Positions 47,924 through 58,365 are shown, counted from the stretch's first letter. The stretch: 64,000 nt of DNA from Pantoea sp. Ap-967 (GCF_011752565.1 NZ_VWXK01000010.1:143199-207198); one strand, 5' to 3'. The notes: generated from the sequence alone by a model not told the origin. Translations and numbers: made by a program.

Positions 47924-48673
47924 TCATACCGGGTAGAAGCTCTGGGCCAGCGAGCCCAGCAGCAGTTGCCAGCCGTCCACCAGCACGAACAGCATCAGCT
48001 TGAACGGCAGCGAGATGGTCGAGGGCGGCACCATCATCATGCCCAGCGCCATCAGCACACTGGCCACCAGCAGGTCGATGATCAGGAACGGGATGAAGAT
48101 GGTGAACCCGGCCTGGAAAGCGGTTTTCAGCTCGCTGGTGACGAACGCCGGCAGCAGCACGCGCATGGGCACGTCCTCGGGGCCCTGGAGCTTGTCCAGG
48201 CGCGCCAGGCGGGCGTACAGGGCCAGGTCGCTCTGGCGGGTCTGCGCCAGCATGAAGGTGCGAAACGGCTGGCTGCCCTGGTCGAGAAACTGCTCGACCC
48301 CGATCTGGTCTTCGGAAAACGGCACCCAGGCCTGCTTGTAGGCCTGCTCCAGGGTCGGCGACATGACGAAGAACGTGAGAAACAGCGCCAGCCCCAGCAA
48401 CACCTGGTTGGGCGGCGCGCTGGTGGTGCCGATGGCGGTGCGCAGCAGGCCGAGCACGATGATGATGCGGGTGAAGCCGGTCATCATCAGCAGCACCGCC
48501 GGCAGGAAGGCCATGGCACTGAGCAGCAGCAGGGTTTGCAGACTCAGCGACCACTGTTCGCCACCGGCCTGGCCGGTGAACCCGGCCAGCCCCTGCAGCG
48601 CCGGCGCCGCCTGCGCGGATGGCAGCATTGCGAGCACCAGCAACGGCACCCAGGCCAGGCGCTTGGCACTCAT
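47924..48673 (-). CDS. fliP: Flagellar export gate protein FliP
   Basis: A 249-residue gate protein with cleavable signal peptide, then the conserved [40 protein letters not shown] and [26 protein letters not shown] segments. It overlaps fliO by 4 bp. Confidence 0.96.
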   Translation of the reverse strand: MSAKRLAWVPLLVLAMLPSAQAAPALQGLAGFTGQAGGEQWSLSLQTLLLLSAMAFLPAVLLMMTGFTRIIIVLGLLRTAIGTTSAPPNQVLLGLALFLTFFVMSPTLEQAYKQAWVPFSEDQIGVEQFLDQGSQPFRTFMLAQTRQSDLALYARLARLDKLQGPEDVPMRVLLPAFVTSELKTAFQAGFTIFIPFLIIDLLVASVLMALGMMMVPPSTISLPFKLMLFVLVDGWQLLLGSLAQSFYPV

Positions 48674-49086
48674 GGGCGCGGCTCCGGGTCACGCTGGCCA
48701 CCCTGCTTGAGCGCTTCCACCAGGCGCTGGGCAAAGCCGCGCCCAGCCGGTTCAGCTTCGGTTTCGCTAGCGGCTGCCGGTGCTGGCAGGTCGCACAGGC
48801 AGCTCACCTGCTGGGCCGTGACGCCCAGCACCAGGCGGCGCCCCTCGACGTCCACCACCACCACTTTCTCGCGCTGCCCCAGCCGCGTGCTGGCCACCAC
48901 CTGCACCCGCTTGGCCGTGGACGATGGCCGCGCCCCCAGGCGCGAGGCCAGCCAGCCGCACAGCAGCACACAGGCCATCACCACGCCCAGGGCCAGGGCG
49001 GTTTTGCCCAGCAGGCCCAGGCCTACCAGGTCGCCGGCCGGCGCGCCGAGGCTGGCAGGCACGGCCAGCGGGTTGCCAGTGGTCAT
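48670..49086 (-). CDS. fliO: Flagellar protein FliO
   Basis: 138 residues: one membrane helix (about 25-45) and a small cytoplasmic domain ([37 protein letters not shown]). FliO assists FliP assembly. It overlaps fliN by 4 bp. Confidence 0.9.
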   Translation of the reverse strand: MTTGNPLAVPASLGAPAGDLVGLGLLGKTALALGVVMACVLLCGWLASRLGARPSSTAKRVQVVASTRLGQREKVVVVDVEGRRLVLGVTAQQVSCLCDLPAPAAASETEAEPAGRGFAQRLVEALKQGGQRDPEPRP

Positions 49087-49547
49087 CGGTTGAGCTTCTG
49101 CACACGCTCGGAAGGCGTGATGATTTCGGTGATGCGAATGCCGTAGCGGTCATCCACCACCACCACTTCGCCCTGGGCCACCAGGTAGCTGTTGATCAGG
49201 ATATCCATTGGCTCGCCGGCCAGGCCGTCGAGGGCCAGCACCGAGCCTTGGGCCAGCTCCAGCAACTGCTTGATGGTGATGCGTGTACGCCCCAGTTCCA
49301 CGCTCAGCTTCACTGGGATGTCCATGATCATTTCAAGCTCGCGCGGCGAGGCCTGCGCCTGGGCCGCGCCCAGCGGCTTGAACACCGCGCCTGGCGCGGG
49401 GCTTGCGGCAACTGCCGGCTCGGTTTCCTGCTGCTCGGCCAAGGCGGCGGCCCAAGGGTCGTCCGCGTTGTCGCTGGCACCCTGCTCGGCCAGGGCGCTG
49501 GCCCATTCGTCGTCTTCGCGCGGTTCGGGGGTGTTCGGGTCACTCAT
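49083..49547 (-). CDS. fliN: Flagellar switch protein FliN
   Basis: 154 residues: an acidic, Pro/Ala-rich N-terminal extension (about 1-70) and a C-terminal SpoA domain (DIPVKLSVELGRTRITIKQLLELAQGSVLALDGLAGEPMDILIN). Part of the C ring that reverses rotation. It overlaps fliM by 8 bp. Confidence 0.95.
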   Translation of the reverse strand: MSDPNTPEPREDDEWASALAEQGASDNADDPWAAALAEQQETEPAVAASPAPGAVFKPLGAAQAQASPRELEMIMDIPVKLSVELGRTRITIKQLLELAQGSVLALDGLAGEPMDILINSYLVAQGEVVVVDDRYGIRITEIITPSERVQKLNR

Positions 49548-50619
49548 GATCGGATTCCTTGGCTTTGGGCAGGTGGCCCTTGACGAATCGGCTGGAAGAA
49601 GAAGGCTTGCCGATGGAGTGATCGATCAACTCCTTCACCAGCAAGGCGCGGGCGCCGTTGTAGCTGCCGTACTCGCAGGTCATCACCGGCACCCCGTCGA
49701 CGCGCACCTTGACGCTGTCGGGCAGCTCGATGGGCAGCACGTCGCCGACCTTCAGCGCCATGACCTGGCCCAGGCGCGAATCGACCTCGACGAAATCGGC
49801 GATCAGGTCGACCTGGGACTGGGTGATCTCATCGGCCATGCGCCGGTTCCACTGGCGCTCCTCCTCGGGGTTGGCGTCGGTCAGCGGGCCGCTGAGCAGC
49901 TGGCGCATCGGCTCGATCATCAGGTAGGGAATGACGATGTTGAAGTCGCTGGAGAGGTTGCCGACTTCCAGGTGGAAGGTGGCGTTGACCACGATTTCGT
50001 TGGGCGAACCGGTGATGTTGGCGAACTTGGCCTGCATCTCCGAGCGCAGGTATTCGATTTCCAGCGGGTACACCGACTTCCAGGCATCGCTGTAGGCGTC
50101 CACCGCCAGGCCCATCAGGCGGCGGATGATGCGCTGCTCGGTACTGGTGAACTCGCGCCCTTCGGACTTGGTAACGAAACGCCCGTCACCCCCGAACAGG
50201 TTATCCACCACCATGAACACCACGCTGGGCGGGAACACCACCAGGGCGGTGCCACGCAGCGGTTTCATGGCCATCAGGTTGATGTTCGACGGCATCGGCA
50301 GGTGCAGCGAGAACTCGCTGAAGCTCTGGTAGCCGATGCTCTTGAAGGTGATGTCCACGTTGCGCCGGATCAGGTTGAACAGGCTCATGCGCAGGTAGCG
50401 GGCGAAGCGGCCGTTGATGATGTCGAGGGTATGCAGCCGTTCCTGGATCACCCGGTGCTGGGTGGCCGGGTCGTAGGGGCGCACCCGTTCCGGGTTGCTG
50501 GCGCTGTCTTCGGCAAAGTCGAAGGTGCTTTCGTCGCCCAGGTGGCTGGTGTCCAGGTCGTCACCGCCGCGCAGCAGCATGTCGATCTCCTCTTGGGAGA
50601 GCATGTCGTTGGTGGGCAT
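49540..50619 (-). CDS. fliM: Flagellar switch protein FliM
   Basis: 359 residues: the N-terminal CheY-binding peptide (DMLSQEEIDMLLRG), a CheC-like middle domain and a C-terminal SpoA domain. The retained CheY-binding motif suggests that this motor can be controlled by chemotaxis. The start at 50619 gives the standard N terminus. Confidence 0.95.
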   Translation of the reverse strand: MPTNDMLSQEEIDMLLRGGDDLDTSHLGDESTFDFAEDSASNPERVRPYDPATQHRVIQERLHTLDIINGRFARYLRMSLFNLIRRNVDITFKSIGYQSFSEFSLHLPMPSNINLMAMKPLRGTALVVFPPSVVFMVVDNLFGGDGRFVTKSEGREFTSTEQRIIRRLMGLAVDAYSDAWKSVYPLEIEYLRSEMQAKFANITGSPNEIVVNATFHLEVGNLSSDFNIVIPYLMIEPMRQLLSGPLTDANPEEERQWNRRMADEITQSQVDLIADFVEVDSRLGQVMALKVGDVLPIELPDSVKVRVDGVPVMTCEYGSYNGARALLVKELIDHSIGKPSSSSRFVKGHLPKAKESDHE

Positions 50620-50623
50620 GGGC

Positions 50624-51085
50624 TTACTGCACGATGAAGTCGGTGTAGAGCACACCGAGCAGGGCCAGGTCCGGCTGCTCGGCGCCCAGGGTGTTGCGCA
50701 GCAGGGCGAGGATGCTCGCCGCCAGCGCATCCTTGCCTGCCGGGGTGGCCAGGTCGGCGCTGTCCTGGCCGCTGAGGGCGGTCAGCAGCTGGCTGCGAAT
50801 CTTCGGCATGTACAGTTCGAGCAGCTTGCGCGTGGCCTCATCGCCAACTTCGAGGTTGAAGCCGACATAGAGCATGTTCACTTCGTCGCGGGCGCTGCGC
50901 AGGTTCACGGTCATCGGCGCGACGCTCACCAGCAGCGGCGCCTGCGGCACCTTGCGGGCCAGGCTGATGTCCTTGGCGTGGGCCCGCTCGCGCATCACGT
51001 AGGCGTACACACCAGCGGAACTGGCCGCAGCGGCGACCAGGGCAATTGGAATGAACCAGAGCCAGACTTTCTTGGTGGTGGGCAT
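50624..51085 (-). CDS. fliL: Flagellar basal body-associated protein FliL
   Basis: A 153-residue protein with one N-terminal membrane helix (about 8-28) and a periplasmic domain ending YTDFIVQ, typical of FliL, which surrounds the stators. First gene of fliLMNOPQR. It lies 153 bp after fliK, so probably has its own promoter. Confidence 0.93.
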   Translation of the reverse strand: MPTTKKVWLWFIPIALVAAAASSAGVYAYVMRERAHAKDISLARKVPQAPLLVSVAPMTVNLRSARDEVNMLYVGFNLEVGDEATRKLLELYMPKIRSQLLTALSGQDSADLATPAGKDALAASILALLRNTLGAEQPDLALLGVLYTDFIVQ

Positions 51086-51188
51086 GGACAGCAGCCTTGG
51101 GGAAGCGAGTCGAAAGGGCGCAAGTATGAACAGCGAGGGGAAGGGGTTAAGGCGCGATTAGCGGGGGTTATGCGCCTCAACTTGGGGT

Positions 51189-51230
51189 TTTGCCGATTAC
51201 CCTTGTGGCTTTGCCGATAAACCTTGTAGG
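51189..51230. repeat. 21-bp tandem duplication between fliK and fliL
   Basis: tttgccgattacccttgtggc (51189-51209) is followed immediately by the near-copy tttgccgataaaccttgtagg (51210-51230); four mismatches. The second copy runs into half of a REP unit (ttgtaggagcggg). Confidence 0.75.
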
Positions 51231-51238
51231 AGCGGGGG

Positions 51239-52444
51239 TTAGAGGTACAGGTCGACCCCGCTGCTGGGGTTGGCGGTCGGCAGTGCCGGGGCCGGTTTTT
51301 CCGCCTGCACCACCCGCGGCTCCCGCGCCTCGCGACGTGGCGCCTGCTCGCCCATGGCCTGGCGCGAGGCGCCGTCGTTGACCGAGGCTTCGCCCAGGGC
51401 CAGGCCCTGGCTGGCCAGCGCGCTCTGCAGCTGTGGCAAGGCCTGCTCCACCGCTGCCCGCACCGACGCATGGGCCGACTGGAATTGCGCCTGCACCCCG
51501 CTGTCACTGACGTTCAGGCTGATCGACAACGGCCCCAGGTCAGCCGGGTGCAGTTGCACATCCACCTGGCGCTCGCCACGCCGCACCATGGCCACCACCT
51601 GCTGGCCCAGGTCGGCCTGCCATTCATCGCTGCCCACGCTCGCGCCGATCAGCACCGGCGCGGCTTCGCTACCGGCATCGGGCAAGGCCAATGCCGGGGC
51701 ACCTGGCAAGGCGCCCAGGTCCCAGTCCGCGCCCAGGGTAAACGCCCCGTCGGCCTTCTGGCTGTCGCTGCCTTCAACCGCCAGCTCAGCGACCGCTGCC
51801 GTTTCAGCCTGGTTATCCACAACCAGGCCCAGGTCCACGGCAGGCTCCAGCGCATCCCCTGTACCGCGCTCTGTCTCCGGCTCCGCGGCCGCCACGGTTG
51901 GCTGTGCCCAGGTTACCGGCGGTGCCACCGCCAATGCGCCCGAGGCCATCAGGCCAGCGCTGTCGATCAGCTCCAGGCGCTGGCGGATGGCCTCCAGCGA
52001 ATCGCTGGCGGGCTCGGAGTCGTCGTCCATCGCCAGTGCATCACCCTCGCCTTCGGCAGCTTGCTGCACCACGGCGACCACAGGCGGTGGCTCGTCGGCT
52101 TCGGCAGGTGCCACTTCGGCTGCCTCCGTCGGTATCGGCAGGGCAGGCAATGGTTGAGGTTCCGGCTCAGGTTGCACGGGGTCGCTGGCGACCTGCAAGC
52201 CCGCCTCGGGCAGCTCCGGCGCCTGTGGCGGCAAGGCCGGTGCCGGTGTAGCCAAAGGCGGTTCGCTCGGCATCGGCGCAGGCACGGCCGCAACGGCCGG
52301 CTCGCTGGCGGCAACCGGTGCGGCGCCTTGTGCCTGTTGCAGCAGGGCGTCGAAAGGCGTCGCCGGGCCCGTCGCGACCCTGTCGTCGGCCGCAACCTGC
52401 GGCGTTGCCGGTGCGGCAGGTGCCAGGGCGGTGATGATGTCCAC
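51239..52444 (-). CDS. fliK: Flagellar hook-length control protein FliK
   Basis: 401 residues: a long disordered, Pro/Ala/Glu-rich N-terminal part (hook ruler) and the C-terminal substrate-switch domain (LHPADLGPLSISLNVSDSGVQAQF, VRAAVEQALPQLQSAL). A GTG start at 52444 is chosen for its gagg ribosome site. Late gene of the fliFGHIJK unit. Confidence 0.92.
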   Translation of the reverse strand: MDIITALAPAAPATPQVAADDRVATGPATPFDALLQQAQGAAPVAASEPAVAAVPAPMPSEPPLATPAPALPPQAPELPEAGLQVASDPVQPEPEPQPLPALPIPTEAAEVAPAEADEPPPVVAVVQQAAEGEGDALAMDDDSEPASDSLEAIRQRLELIDSAGLMASGALAVAPPVTWAQPTVAAAEPETERGTGDALEPAVDLGLVVDNQAETAAVAELAVEGSDSQKADGAFTLGADWDLGALPGAPALALPDAGSEAAPVLIGASVGSDEWQADLGQQVVAMVRRGERQVDVQLHPADLGPLSISLNVSDSGVQAQFQSAHASVRAAVEQALPQLQSALASQGLALGEASVNDGASRQAMGEQAPRREAREPRVVQAEKPAPALPTANPSSGVDLYL

Positions 52445-52452
52445 GTTAAACC

Positions 52453-52902
52453 TCAGAATCCGATATCGATGGTGGAACGGGCACGGCCGGCCAGTTCGTC
52501 GGTGCGCCGCTGCTCGGCACGCCCGGCCTGCAAGCGTGCCTGTTCGCGGCGCCGGGCCAGCAGGGTTTCCAGGGCATTGGCCTTGCGCCACTGCTGGCGC
52601 CAGTGTTCCTGGTGCTGGGCCAACTGCGCCCGGTGGCGCGCCAGGCTTGCCTCGGCGCGTTCGATGGCACCTTCCAGCGACTTCAGGAAACCACGGTAAT
52701 TGGCCAAGGTGGACGGGCTCATGCCGGCCCCCACCAGCTCCCCTTGCAGGTTTTGCCGGTACTCGCGCTGGTACTGGTCGAGCAGGCGCAATTGCCCGGT
52801 CATCTGCTGCTCGGTGCGCCGGCTCTGGGCCAGCGCAGTGGCGGCGGCCTCGCGGGCGCGGTCGGTGAGTTCGATCAGCATGTGCAGCGGTTCATGGGCC
52901 AT
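52453..52902 (-). CDS. fliJ: Flagellar export protein FliJ
   Basis: A 149-residue antiparallel coiled-coil protein (LTDRAREAAATALAQSRRTEQQM ... ALETLLARRREQARLQAGRAEQR), the stalk-like partner of FliI in the export ATPase. Confidence 0.9.
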   Translation of the reverse strand: MAHEPLHMLIELTDRAREAAATALAQSRRTEQQMTGQLRLLDQYQREYRQNLQGELVGAGMSPSTLANYRGFLKSLEGAIERAEASLARHRAQLAQHQEHWRQQWRKANALETLLARRREQARLQAGRAEQRRTDELAGRARSTIDIGF

Positions 52903-52914
52903 GGCGGGTCACCT

Positions 52915-54303
52915 TCACTTGCCGGGGAACAGCAGGTTGAGCCCGGCGAGGGTGTCTTGCAGCCCACTGCGCTCATGGGTCTGCTGCTGCAGGAAACGCT
53001 CGATGTGCGGGTACAGGGTCACCGCCCGGTCGAGCTGGGCATCGTGCCCCGGAGCATAGGCACCGACGCTGATCAGGTCGCGGTTGCGCTGGTAGCGCGA
53101 CAGCGCCTGCTTGAGCTTCTGCGCCTTGCGCTGCTGGGCGTCGCTGACGATTGCGCTCATCGCCCGGCTGATCGAGGCCTCGATGTCGATCGCCGGGTAG
53201 TGGCCGCTTTCGGCCAACTGCCGCGACAGCACGAAGTGGCCATCGAGGATCGCCCGCGCCGAGTCGGCAATCGGGTCCTGCTGGTCGTCGCCCTCGCTGA
53301 GCACGGTATAGAACGCCGTGATCGAGCCGCCGCCACGCGGGCCGTTGCCGGCGCGCTCGACCAGCTTGGGCAGCTTGGCGAACACCGACGGCGGGTAACC
53401 CTTGGTTGCCGGTGGCTCGCCCAGCGCCAGGGCGATTTCGCGCTGGGCCATGGCGTAGCGGGTCAGCGAGTCCATGATCAGCAGCACGTCCTTGCCCTGG
53501 TCGCGAAAGTCCTCGGCCAGGCGCGTGGCGTACAACGCGCCCTGCAGGCGCTGCAGCGGCGAGGCATCGGCCGGGGCTGCCACCACCACCGAGCGGCGCA
53601 GGCCCTCCTCGCCCAGGATATTGTCGATGAAGTCCTGAACCTCGCGCCCACGCTCGCCAATCAGCCCGACCACCACCACATCGGCCTGGGTGTAGCGGGC
53701 CATCATGCCCAGCAACACCGACTTGCCGACCCCGGAGCCGGCGAACAGGCCCAGGCGCTGGCCCTTGCCGACGCTGAGCAGGGCGTTGATGGCGCGGATG
53801 CCGACATCGATCTGCTGGCTGATCGGCGCCCGCTGCAAGGGGTTGATCGGCTGGCCGTGCAAGCTCGAACAGCGGTCGGCCAGCACCGGCCCCTTGCCGT
53901 CGAACGGGTTGCCGCCGCTGTCCAGCACCCGGCCAAGCAGGCCCATGCCCAGCGGCACCGGGCGCACGCCGTCGCTGGCACCGGGCTCGTCGGCCAGAGC
54001 GAAGTAGCGCGCCCCGGCCTGCAAGCCATGGATTTCCTCCAGCGGCATCAGGTACAGCAGCTCGCCCGCGAAACCGATCACCTCGGCTTCGGCGTAGATC
54101 GCAGGCGTTGCAGGGGCCGATGGCACCAGCTCGATGCGGCAGCCTGCGCCCAGCGGCAAGCGCAGCCCCACGGCTTCCAGCACGATGCCGGTGGCGCGGG
54201 TGATGCGCCCGCTGCGGCGGTAGCCAGGAACGCTCAATGCGCTGTTGGCCAGGGCTTCAAGGCCCTGGCCCCAGCGCCGTACATGCGGGTTGCCGGCCAC
54301 CAT
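52915..54303 (-). CDS. fliI: Flagellum-specific ATPase FliI
   Basis: A 462-residue F1-beta-like export ATPase: Walker [16 protein letters not shown] (about residue 185), Walker [18 protein letters not shown], and the family signature [15 protein letters not shown]. The ATG at 54303 overlaps the fliH stop by 1 nt. Confidence 0.96.
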   Translation of the reverse strand: MVAGNPHVRRWGQGLEALANSALSVPGYRRSGRITRATGIVLEAVGLRLPLGAGCRIELVPSAPATPAIYAEAEVIGFAGELLYLMPLEEIHGLQAGARYFALADEPGASDGVRPVPLGMGLLGRVLDSGGNPFDGKGPVLADRCSSLHGQPINPLQRAPISQQIDVGIRAINALLSVGKGQRLGLFAGSGVGKSVLLGMMARYTQADVVVVGLIGERGREVQDFIDNILGEEGLRRSVVVAAPADASPLQRLQGALYATRLAEDFRDQGKDVLLIMDSLTRYAMAQREIALALGEPPATKGYPPSVFAKLPKLVERAGNGPRGGGSITAFYTVLSEGDDQQDPIADSARAILDGHFVLSRQLAESGHYPAIDIEASISRAMSAIVSDAQQRKAQKLKQALSRYQRNRDLISVGAYAPGHDAQLDRAVTLYPHIERFLQQQTHERSGLQDTLAGLNLLFPGK

Positions 54304-55013
54304 CAGGCGCTGCCCGGCTCGGCGGCGGCCCTTTCGAGCAACCACTGGGCATTGCGCTCGAACAGGTCCTGGCGGGCCTGGCGCGTGGCGTCCAACTCGC
54401 CTGCCGTGCTCAGCAGGCGGCAGCCGCCCGGCAGAATCGAGGGGTCAGCCTGCAGGTGCCAGCCCGCTGCCGCCAGCTCGTCGCCCAGGCAACCCTGCAC
54501 CCAGGGCAAGTCGTTGGGGTTGAGGCCAAGCCCGGGCTTGCCGGCCAGTGCCGGCTCGCAGGCCAGCATCTGCCGCACCAGCACCTCGACCTGCGCCGGC
54601 TGCACCGCCAGCGCCTGGCCGGCCAGGCGCCCGGCCAGGTCGATGGCTACCCGGCCCAGCTGGCTGGCCACTTGGCCGTCGACCGCTTGCAGGGCCTGAT
54701 CGAAGCTCTGACACAGCGCACGCAGCGGAGCCAGGGTCTGCTCCAACTGCTGGCGCAGTTCTTCGGCAGCGGCCTTGCGCCCTTCTTCCAGGCCCTGGGC
54801 ATACCCCTGCTCGCGGCCTTCAGCGTGGCCCACTTCTCGCGCCTGGGCCTCGGTCTGCTCACGCAATTGCTGCAACGCCAGGCGCTGCTCGAACGCCCGC
54901 TTGCGCGCCAGCTCGCGGCGGGCCGCACCGGCATCGGCCACGGGCGGCTGGTCGGCGCCCAGCGGCTCCATGTGCCACGGGCGCCAGTGGGCGTGGGCAA
55001 AGGGGTCAGACAT
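54303..55013 (-). CDS. fliH: Flagellar export regulator FliH
   Basis: About 236 residues: an unstructured N terminus, a Glu/Gln-rich coiled-coil ([41 protein letters not shown], containing GxxxG steps), and an ATP-synthase b/delta-like C terminus. It anchors FliI to the C ring. Start 55013 overlaps fliG by 8 bp. Confidence 0.92.
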   Translation of the reverse strand: MSDPFAHAHWRPWHMEPLGADQPPVADAGAARRELARKRAFEQRLALQQLREQTEAQAREVGHAEGREQGYAQGLEEGRKAAAEELRQQLEQTLAPLRALCQSFDQALQAVDGQVASQLGRVAIDLAGRLAGQALAVQPAQVEVLVRQMLACEPALAGKPGLGLNPNDLPWVQGCLGDELAAAGWHLQADPSILPGGCRLLSTAGELDATRQARQDLFERNAQWLLERAAAEPGSA

Positions 55014-56004
55014 AGGCATCGTCGCCCCGCGCGGTCACCATGTCGCCGCTCTCCGACAGCCGCCGCACCACCTGCAGGATCGACTTCTGCTCGCTCTCGA
55101 TCTGCGACATGCGAATTGGCCCACGGGCTTCCATGTCTTCGCGGAACAAGGTGGCGGCCCGTTGCGACATGTTGCGCATGAAGCGGTCGAGCAGCGGGGC
55201 CGAAGCCCCTTTGAGGGCGATGGACAAGGAGTTGCTGTCGATGTTCTGCAGCAGTGTCTGGATGCTGCGGTCGTCGACTTCGGCCAGGTTCTCGAACAGG
55301 AACATTTCGTCCAGGGTTTTCTGCGCAAGGTCGGCGTTGTAGTTGCGCAGGTTTTCGATGGCCGAGGCCTCGTGGCTGGAGGCCATGAGGTTGAGGATTT
55401 CCGCCGCGGCCTTGACCCCGCCCATCTTGCTGCGCTTGAGGCTCTGGCCGTCGAGCATGCCGCCGAGCACTTCGGTGAGCTCGTGCAACGCCACCGGCTG
55501 CACGCCGCTGAAGGTGGCGATGCGCAGGATGATGTCGTTGCGCAGGCGCTCGGGCAGCAGTTGCAGAATTGCCGAGGCCTGGTTGCGCTCCAGGTGCACA
55601 AGGATGGTGGCGACGATCTGCGGGTGCTCGTCGCGGATCATCTCGGCGACCATCTGCGCTTCCATCAGGTTGAGCTTGTCGATGCCGGAAACGGTGTTGC
55701 TGGTTTCCAGGATGTCATCGATCAGGCTGGCCGCCCGCTCGGTGCCCAGGGCCTTGGTCAGCACGGCGCGGATATGGTCGCTGCTCTGGATATTGATGGC
55801 CGCGTATTGCTCGGTTTCGTCCATGAACTCGGCCAGCACCTGGCGCATTTCGTCATGGGACACCTGGCTCAGGCCGGCCATTTCGCGGCTGATGTCTTCC
55901 ACTTCCTGCCCGGGCAGGAACTTGAACACTTCCGCGGCGCTGTCGGCATCCAGCGACAGCAGGAGGATGGCACTGCGGCGGGCGCCGCTGAGCTTGCTAG
56001 TCAT
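55006..56004 (-). CDS. fliG: Flagellar motor switch protein FliG
   Basis: A 332-residue C-ring protein: FliG N, middle (EHPQIVATILVHLERNQASAILQLLPE) and C-terminal torque domains (FLFENLAEVDDRSIQTLLQNIDSNSLSIALKG with the charged torque helix). It overlaps fliF by 8 bp. Confidence 0.96.
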   Translation of the reverse strand: MTSKLSGARRSAILLLSLDADSAAEVFKFLPGQEVEDISREMAGLSQVSHDEMRQVLAEFMDETEQYAAINIQSSDHIRAVLTKALGTERAASLIDDILETSNTVSGIDKLNLMEAQMVAEMIRDEHPQIVATILVHLERNQASAILQLLPERLRNDIILRIATFSGVQPVALHELTEVLGGMLDGQSLKRSKMGGVKAAAEILNLMASSHEASAIENLRNYNADLAQKTLDEMFLFENLAEVDDRSIQTLLQNIDSNSLSIALKGASAPLLDRFMRNMSQRAATLFREDMEARGPIRMSQIESEQKSILQVVRRLSESGDMVTARGDDAYV

Positions 56005-57739
56005 GTTTTTTCATCCAGCCACGCACGATCATGGCAACCAGGCGCGGGTCATCGGTGGCCAGCCGCTTGAGGCTTTCCATGTTCTGTTCGTAGAGCGCCG
56101 ACTTGCGTGGCAGCGCTGGCCGCGCCGGGCCGTCGATCAGCGTATCGCTGGCAGCGCCGGTGCTGGTCAATTCCGCATCATGCTCGTCCAGTGCCATCAG
56201 GCCGCGCTGGCCCGACTCGCTGGCGCGGCGCTGCATCGGCTTGATCACACGCTGCCAGAGCACGAAGGCGACCACCGCCACCAGCAGGTAGCGCAGCAGG
56301 CCCATGCCCAGGTTGTAAGCCTCGGGGGTGCGCCACCAGGGCGTTTCACCGAGCTCGGTGTCTTCGTCGACGAAGGGGCTGTTGAGCACCTGCAGGGTGT
56401 CGCCACGGCTTTCGGTGTAGCCCATGGCCTGGCGTACCAGGTCGTTGATACCGGCCAGTTCCTCTTTGCTCAGGGCCTCGGTGACGGGCTTGCCGTCCTT
56501 CATCACGGTGCGGTAGTTGACCACCACCGCCACCGCCAGGCGCTGGATATCGCCCAGGCTCGACTTGACGTGCTCGACATCGCGGTCGACTTCGTAGTTG
56601 ACCATGCGCTCGGTCTGCAGCGGCTTGTCGGACGCTGCCGCGCCACTGGCCGGCGTGGCACTGGCGGTGTTGGCGTTGGCCGAATTGGCGTTGGCGCTGC
56701 CGGGAGCCGGCGTTGGCGCCGTGGCGCGGGTAGGCGGCGGAGTGTTGGGGGGCGAGTTGGTCAGCGCGCCCGGCACACCGCGCCCGCTGTCACTGCCCTG
56801 GAGCATGCGCTCGGAGGTTTGCTGGCTGCGCACCGCGGCGCGTTTCTCTTCCTGGTTGGGCGCGTAACGCTCGGCGGTGCTTTCGCGGGTGGAAAAGTCC
56901 ATCTGCGCCACGACCCGGGCGTGCACGTTGCGGCTGCCCAGCAGCGGCGCGAGGATTTCCTCGATGCGCCGCTGGTAGGTGCCTTCCACCTCGCTGACGT
57001 ATTCCAGCTTGGTGTCGTCCAGGCCATCGGCGGCGTGGCTGCGCGACAGCAGGCGGCCGTTCTGGTCGACCACGGTCACCGCGTCCACCGCCAGCTCCGG
57101 CACGCTGGAGGTTACCAGGTGAATGATCGCGCTGACCTGGCCCTGGCCCAGTTCGCGACCCGGTTGCAATTGCAGGGTCACCGATGCACGGGCCGCTTCG
57201 TGGTCGCGGGCGAACACCGAGTCCTTGGCCATCACCAGGTGTACCCGGGCATGGGCCACCGGCCCGAGGGATTCGATGGTGCGTGCCAGCTCGCCTTCCA
57301 GGCCGCGTTGGTAATTGAGGTGTTCGGCGAACTGGCTGATGCCAAAGGCCTGCTTGTCGAGCAGTTCGAAGCCGATGCTGCCGCCTTTTGGCAGGCCCTG
57401 CTCGGCCAGTTGCAGGCGCAGGGCGTTCATCCGTTCGGCTGGCACCAGAATGGTATGGCCACCCTCACCCAGGCGGTAAGGCACGTTGCGCTTGTCCAGC
57501 TCACCAATCACCTGGCCACCGTCGGCCTCGCTCAGGTTGGAGAACAGCACCCGGTAGTCCGGTTCGCGCGCCCACAGCAGCAACGCGACCAACACGGCCA
57601 CCGCAGCGGCCCCGGCCAGCAGCAGCGGCAGCATCGGCCGCCCGCGCATCAGCGCGGCCAGGGCCTCCAGCGGGCGCGTGGGCGCGGTGGCGATCGGCAG
57701 GTTCTTTTTCGCGCCCTTGGCCTGGGCAGCAGTAGTCAC
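55997..57739 (-). CDS. fliF: Flagellar MS-ring protein FliF
   Basis: A 580-residue MS-ring subunit with two membrane helices (about 35-55 and 450-470), ring-building motifs (DYRVLFSNLSEADGGQVIGELDKRNVPYRLG) and a C-terminal FliG-binding tail. The GTG start at 57739, with gaggtg upstream, gives the family length; the longer frame is not supported. Confidence 0.94.
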   Translation of the reverse strand: MTTAAQAKGAKKNLPIATAPTRPLEALAALMRGRPMLPLLLAGAAAVAVLVALLLWAREPDYRVLFSNLSEADGGQVIGELDKRNVPYRLGEGGHTILVPAERMNALRLQLAEQGLPKGGSIGFELLDKQAFGISQFAEHLNYQRGLEGELARTIESLGPVAHARVHLVMAKDSVFARDHEAARASVTLQLQPGRELGQGQVSAIIHLVTSSVPELAVDAVTVVDQNGRLLSRSHAADGLDDTKLEYVSEVEGTYQRRIEEILAPLLGSRNVHARVVAQMDFSTRESTAERYAPNQEEKRAAVRSQQTSERMLQGSDSGRGVPGALTNSPPNTPPPTRATAPTPAPGSANANSANANTASATPASGAAASDKPLQTERMVNYEVDRDVEHVKSSLGDIQRLAVAVVVNYRTVMKDGKPVTEALSKEELAGINDLVRQAMGYTESRGDTLQVLNSPFVDEDTELGETPWWRTPEAYNLGMGLLRYLLVAVVAFVLWQRVIKPMQRRASESGQRGLMALDEHDAELTSTGAASDTLIDGPARPALPRKSALYEQNMESLKRLATDDPRLVAMIVRGWMKKHD

Positions 57740-57987
57740 GAACACCTCGAAGCTGGGGTTCTGGCCGGAAGAAGGGGCATTACAGAGTCCGCTGGCAATG
57801 GTAATCGGCCCGCAGCCCGCCGGCCGGAAGGCGCGCAGGCCCTGACGGGATTGGCTCAGCGTCATTGTGGCGAAGCAACCCTTGGGCAAAGGGCGGAAAA
57901 GCCCGCTGTTTTGCGGCCAATTGGGCGAATCCGCAGCGCCGGGGGCTTGTTAAGCTGCGCGCATTCACCAGCCACGAGCCCCGCGCC
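57740..57987. promoter_or_regulatory. fliF/fliE divergent control region
   Basis: 248 bp. Mirrored half-sites AAAGGGCG (57888-57895) and CGCTGTTT (57904-57911), 8 nt apart, loosely resemble the FlhD4C2 box pair. Weak call. Confidence 0.35.
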
Positions 57988-58305
57988 ATGACCACCCAAG
58001 CCCTTGCGCAAGCCCTGCAACAATTGAGCAGCCTCGCCGAGCAGGCCGAGGGCGTGGCGGCCAGCCGTCCGGGCCAGGCGGTGGGCAGCTTCGCCGGTGA
58101 GCTGGAAGCGTCGCTGCAGCGCATCAACCGCCTGCAACAAACCGCCAGCCACCAGGCCAACGCCTTCCAGGCGGGCAGCAGCGAGGTGTCGCTGAGCGAT
58201 GTGATGGCCGATTCGCAAAAGGCCAGTGTTGCCTTCCAGATGGGCGTGCAGGTGCGCAACCGCCTGCTCACCGCCTACAAGGACGTGATGGCCATGCAGG
58301 TTTGA
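57988..58305 (+). CDS. fliE: Flagellar hook-basal body protein FliE
   Basis: A 105-residue MS-ring/rod junction protein: C-terminal signature VSLSDVMADSQKASVAFQMGVQVRNRLLTAYKDVMAMQV. Transcribed divergently from fliF, as in Salmonella. Confidence 0.95.
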   Translation: MTTQALAQALQQLSSLAEQAEGVAASRPGQAVGSFAGELEASLQRINRLQQTASHQANAFQAGSSEVSLSDVMADSQKASVAFQMGVQVRNRLLTAYKDVMAMQV

Positions 58306-58337
58306 GTGACCCGTCACAGAATTTTCGGGCCATCCCC

Positions 58338-58365
58338 TAAAGACGCCGTGAGCCCATGCCGATGT
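58338..58365 (+). promoter_or_regulatory. Sigma-28 (FliA)-type promoter of fliDST
   Basis: TAAAGA-N14-GCCGATGT, 58 nt upstream of the fliD start. Confidence 0.75.

Noticed and set aside
51213..51220. gccgataa, a perfect sigma-28 -10 element
   Set aside because: No TAAA/TCAA lies at 15-16 nt upstream, and it would transcribe antisense into fliK; it is part of the 21-bp tandem duplication.
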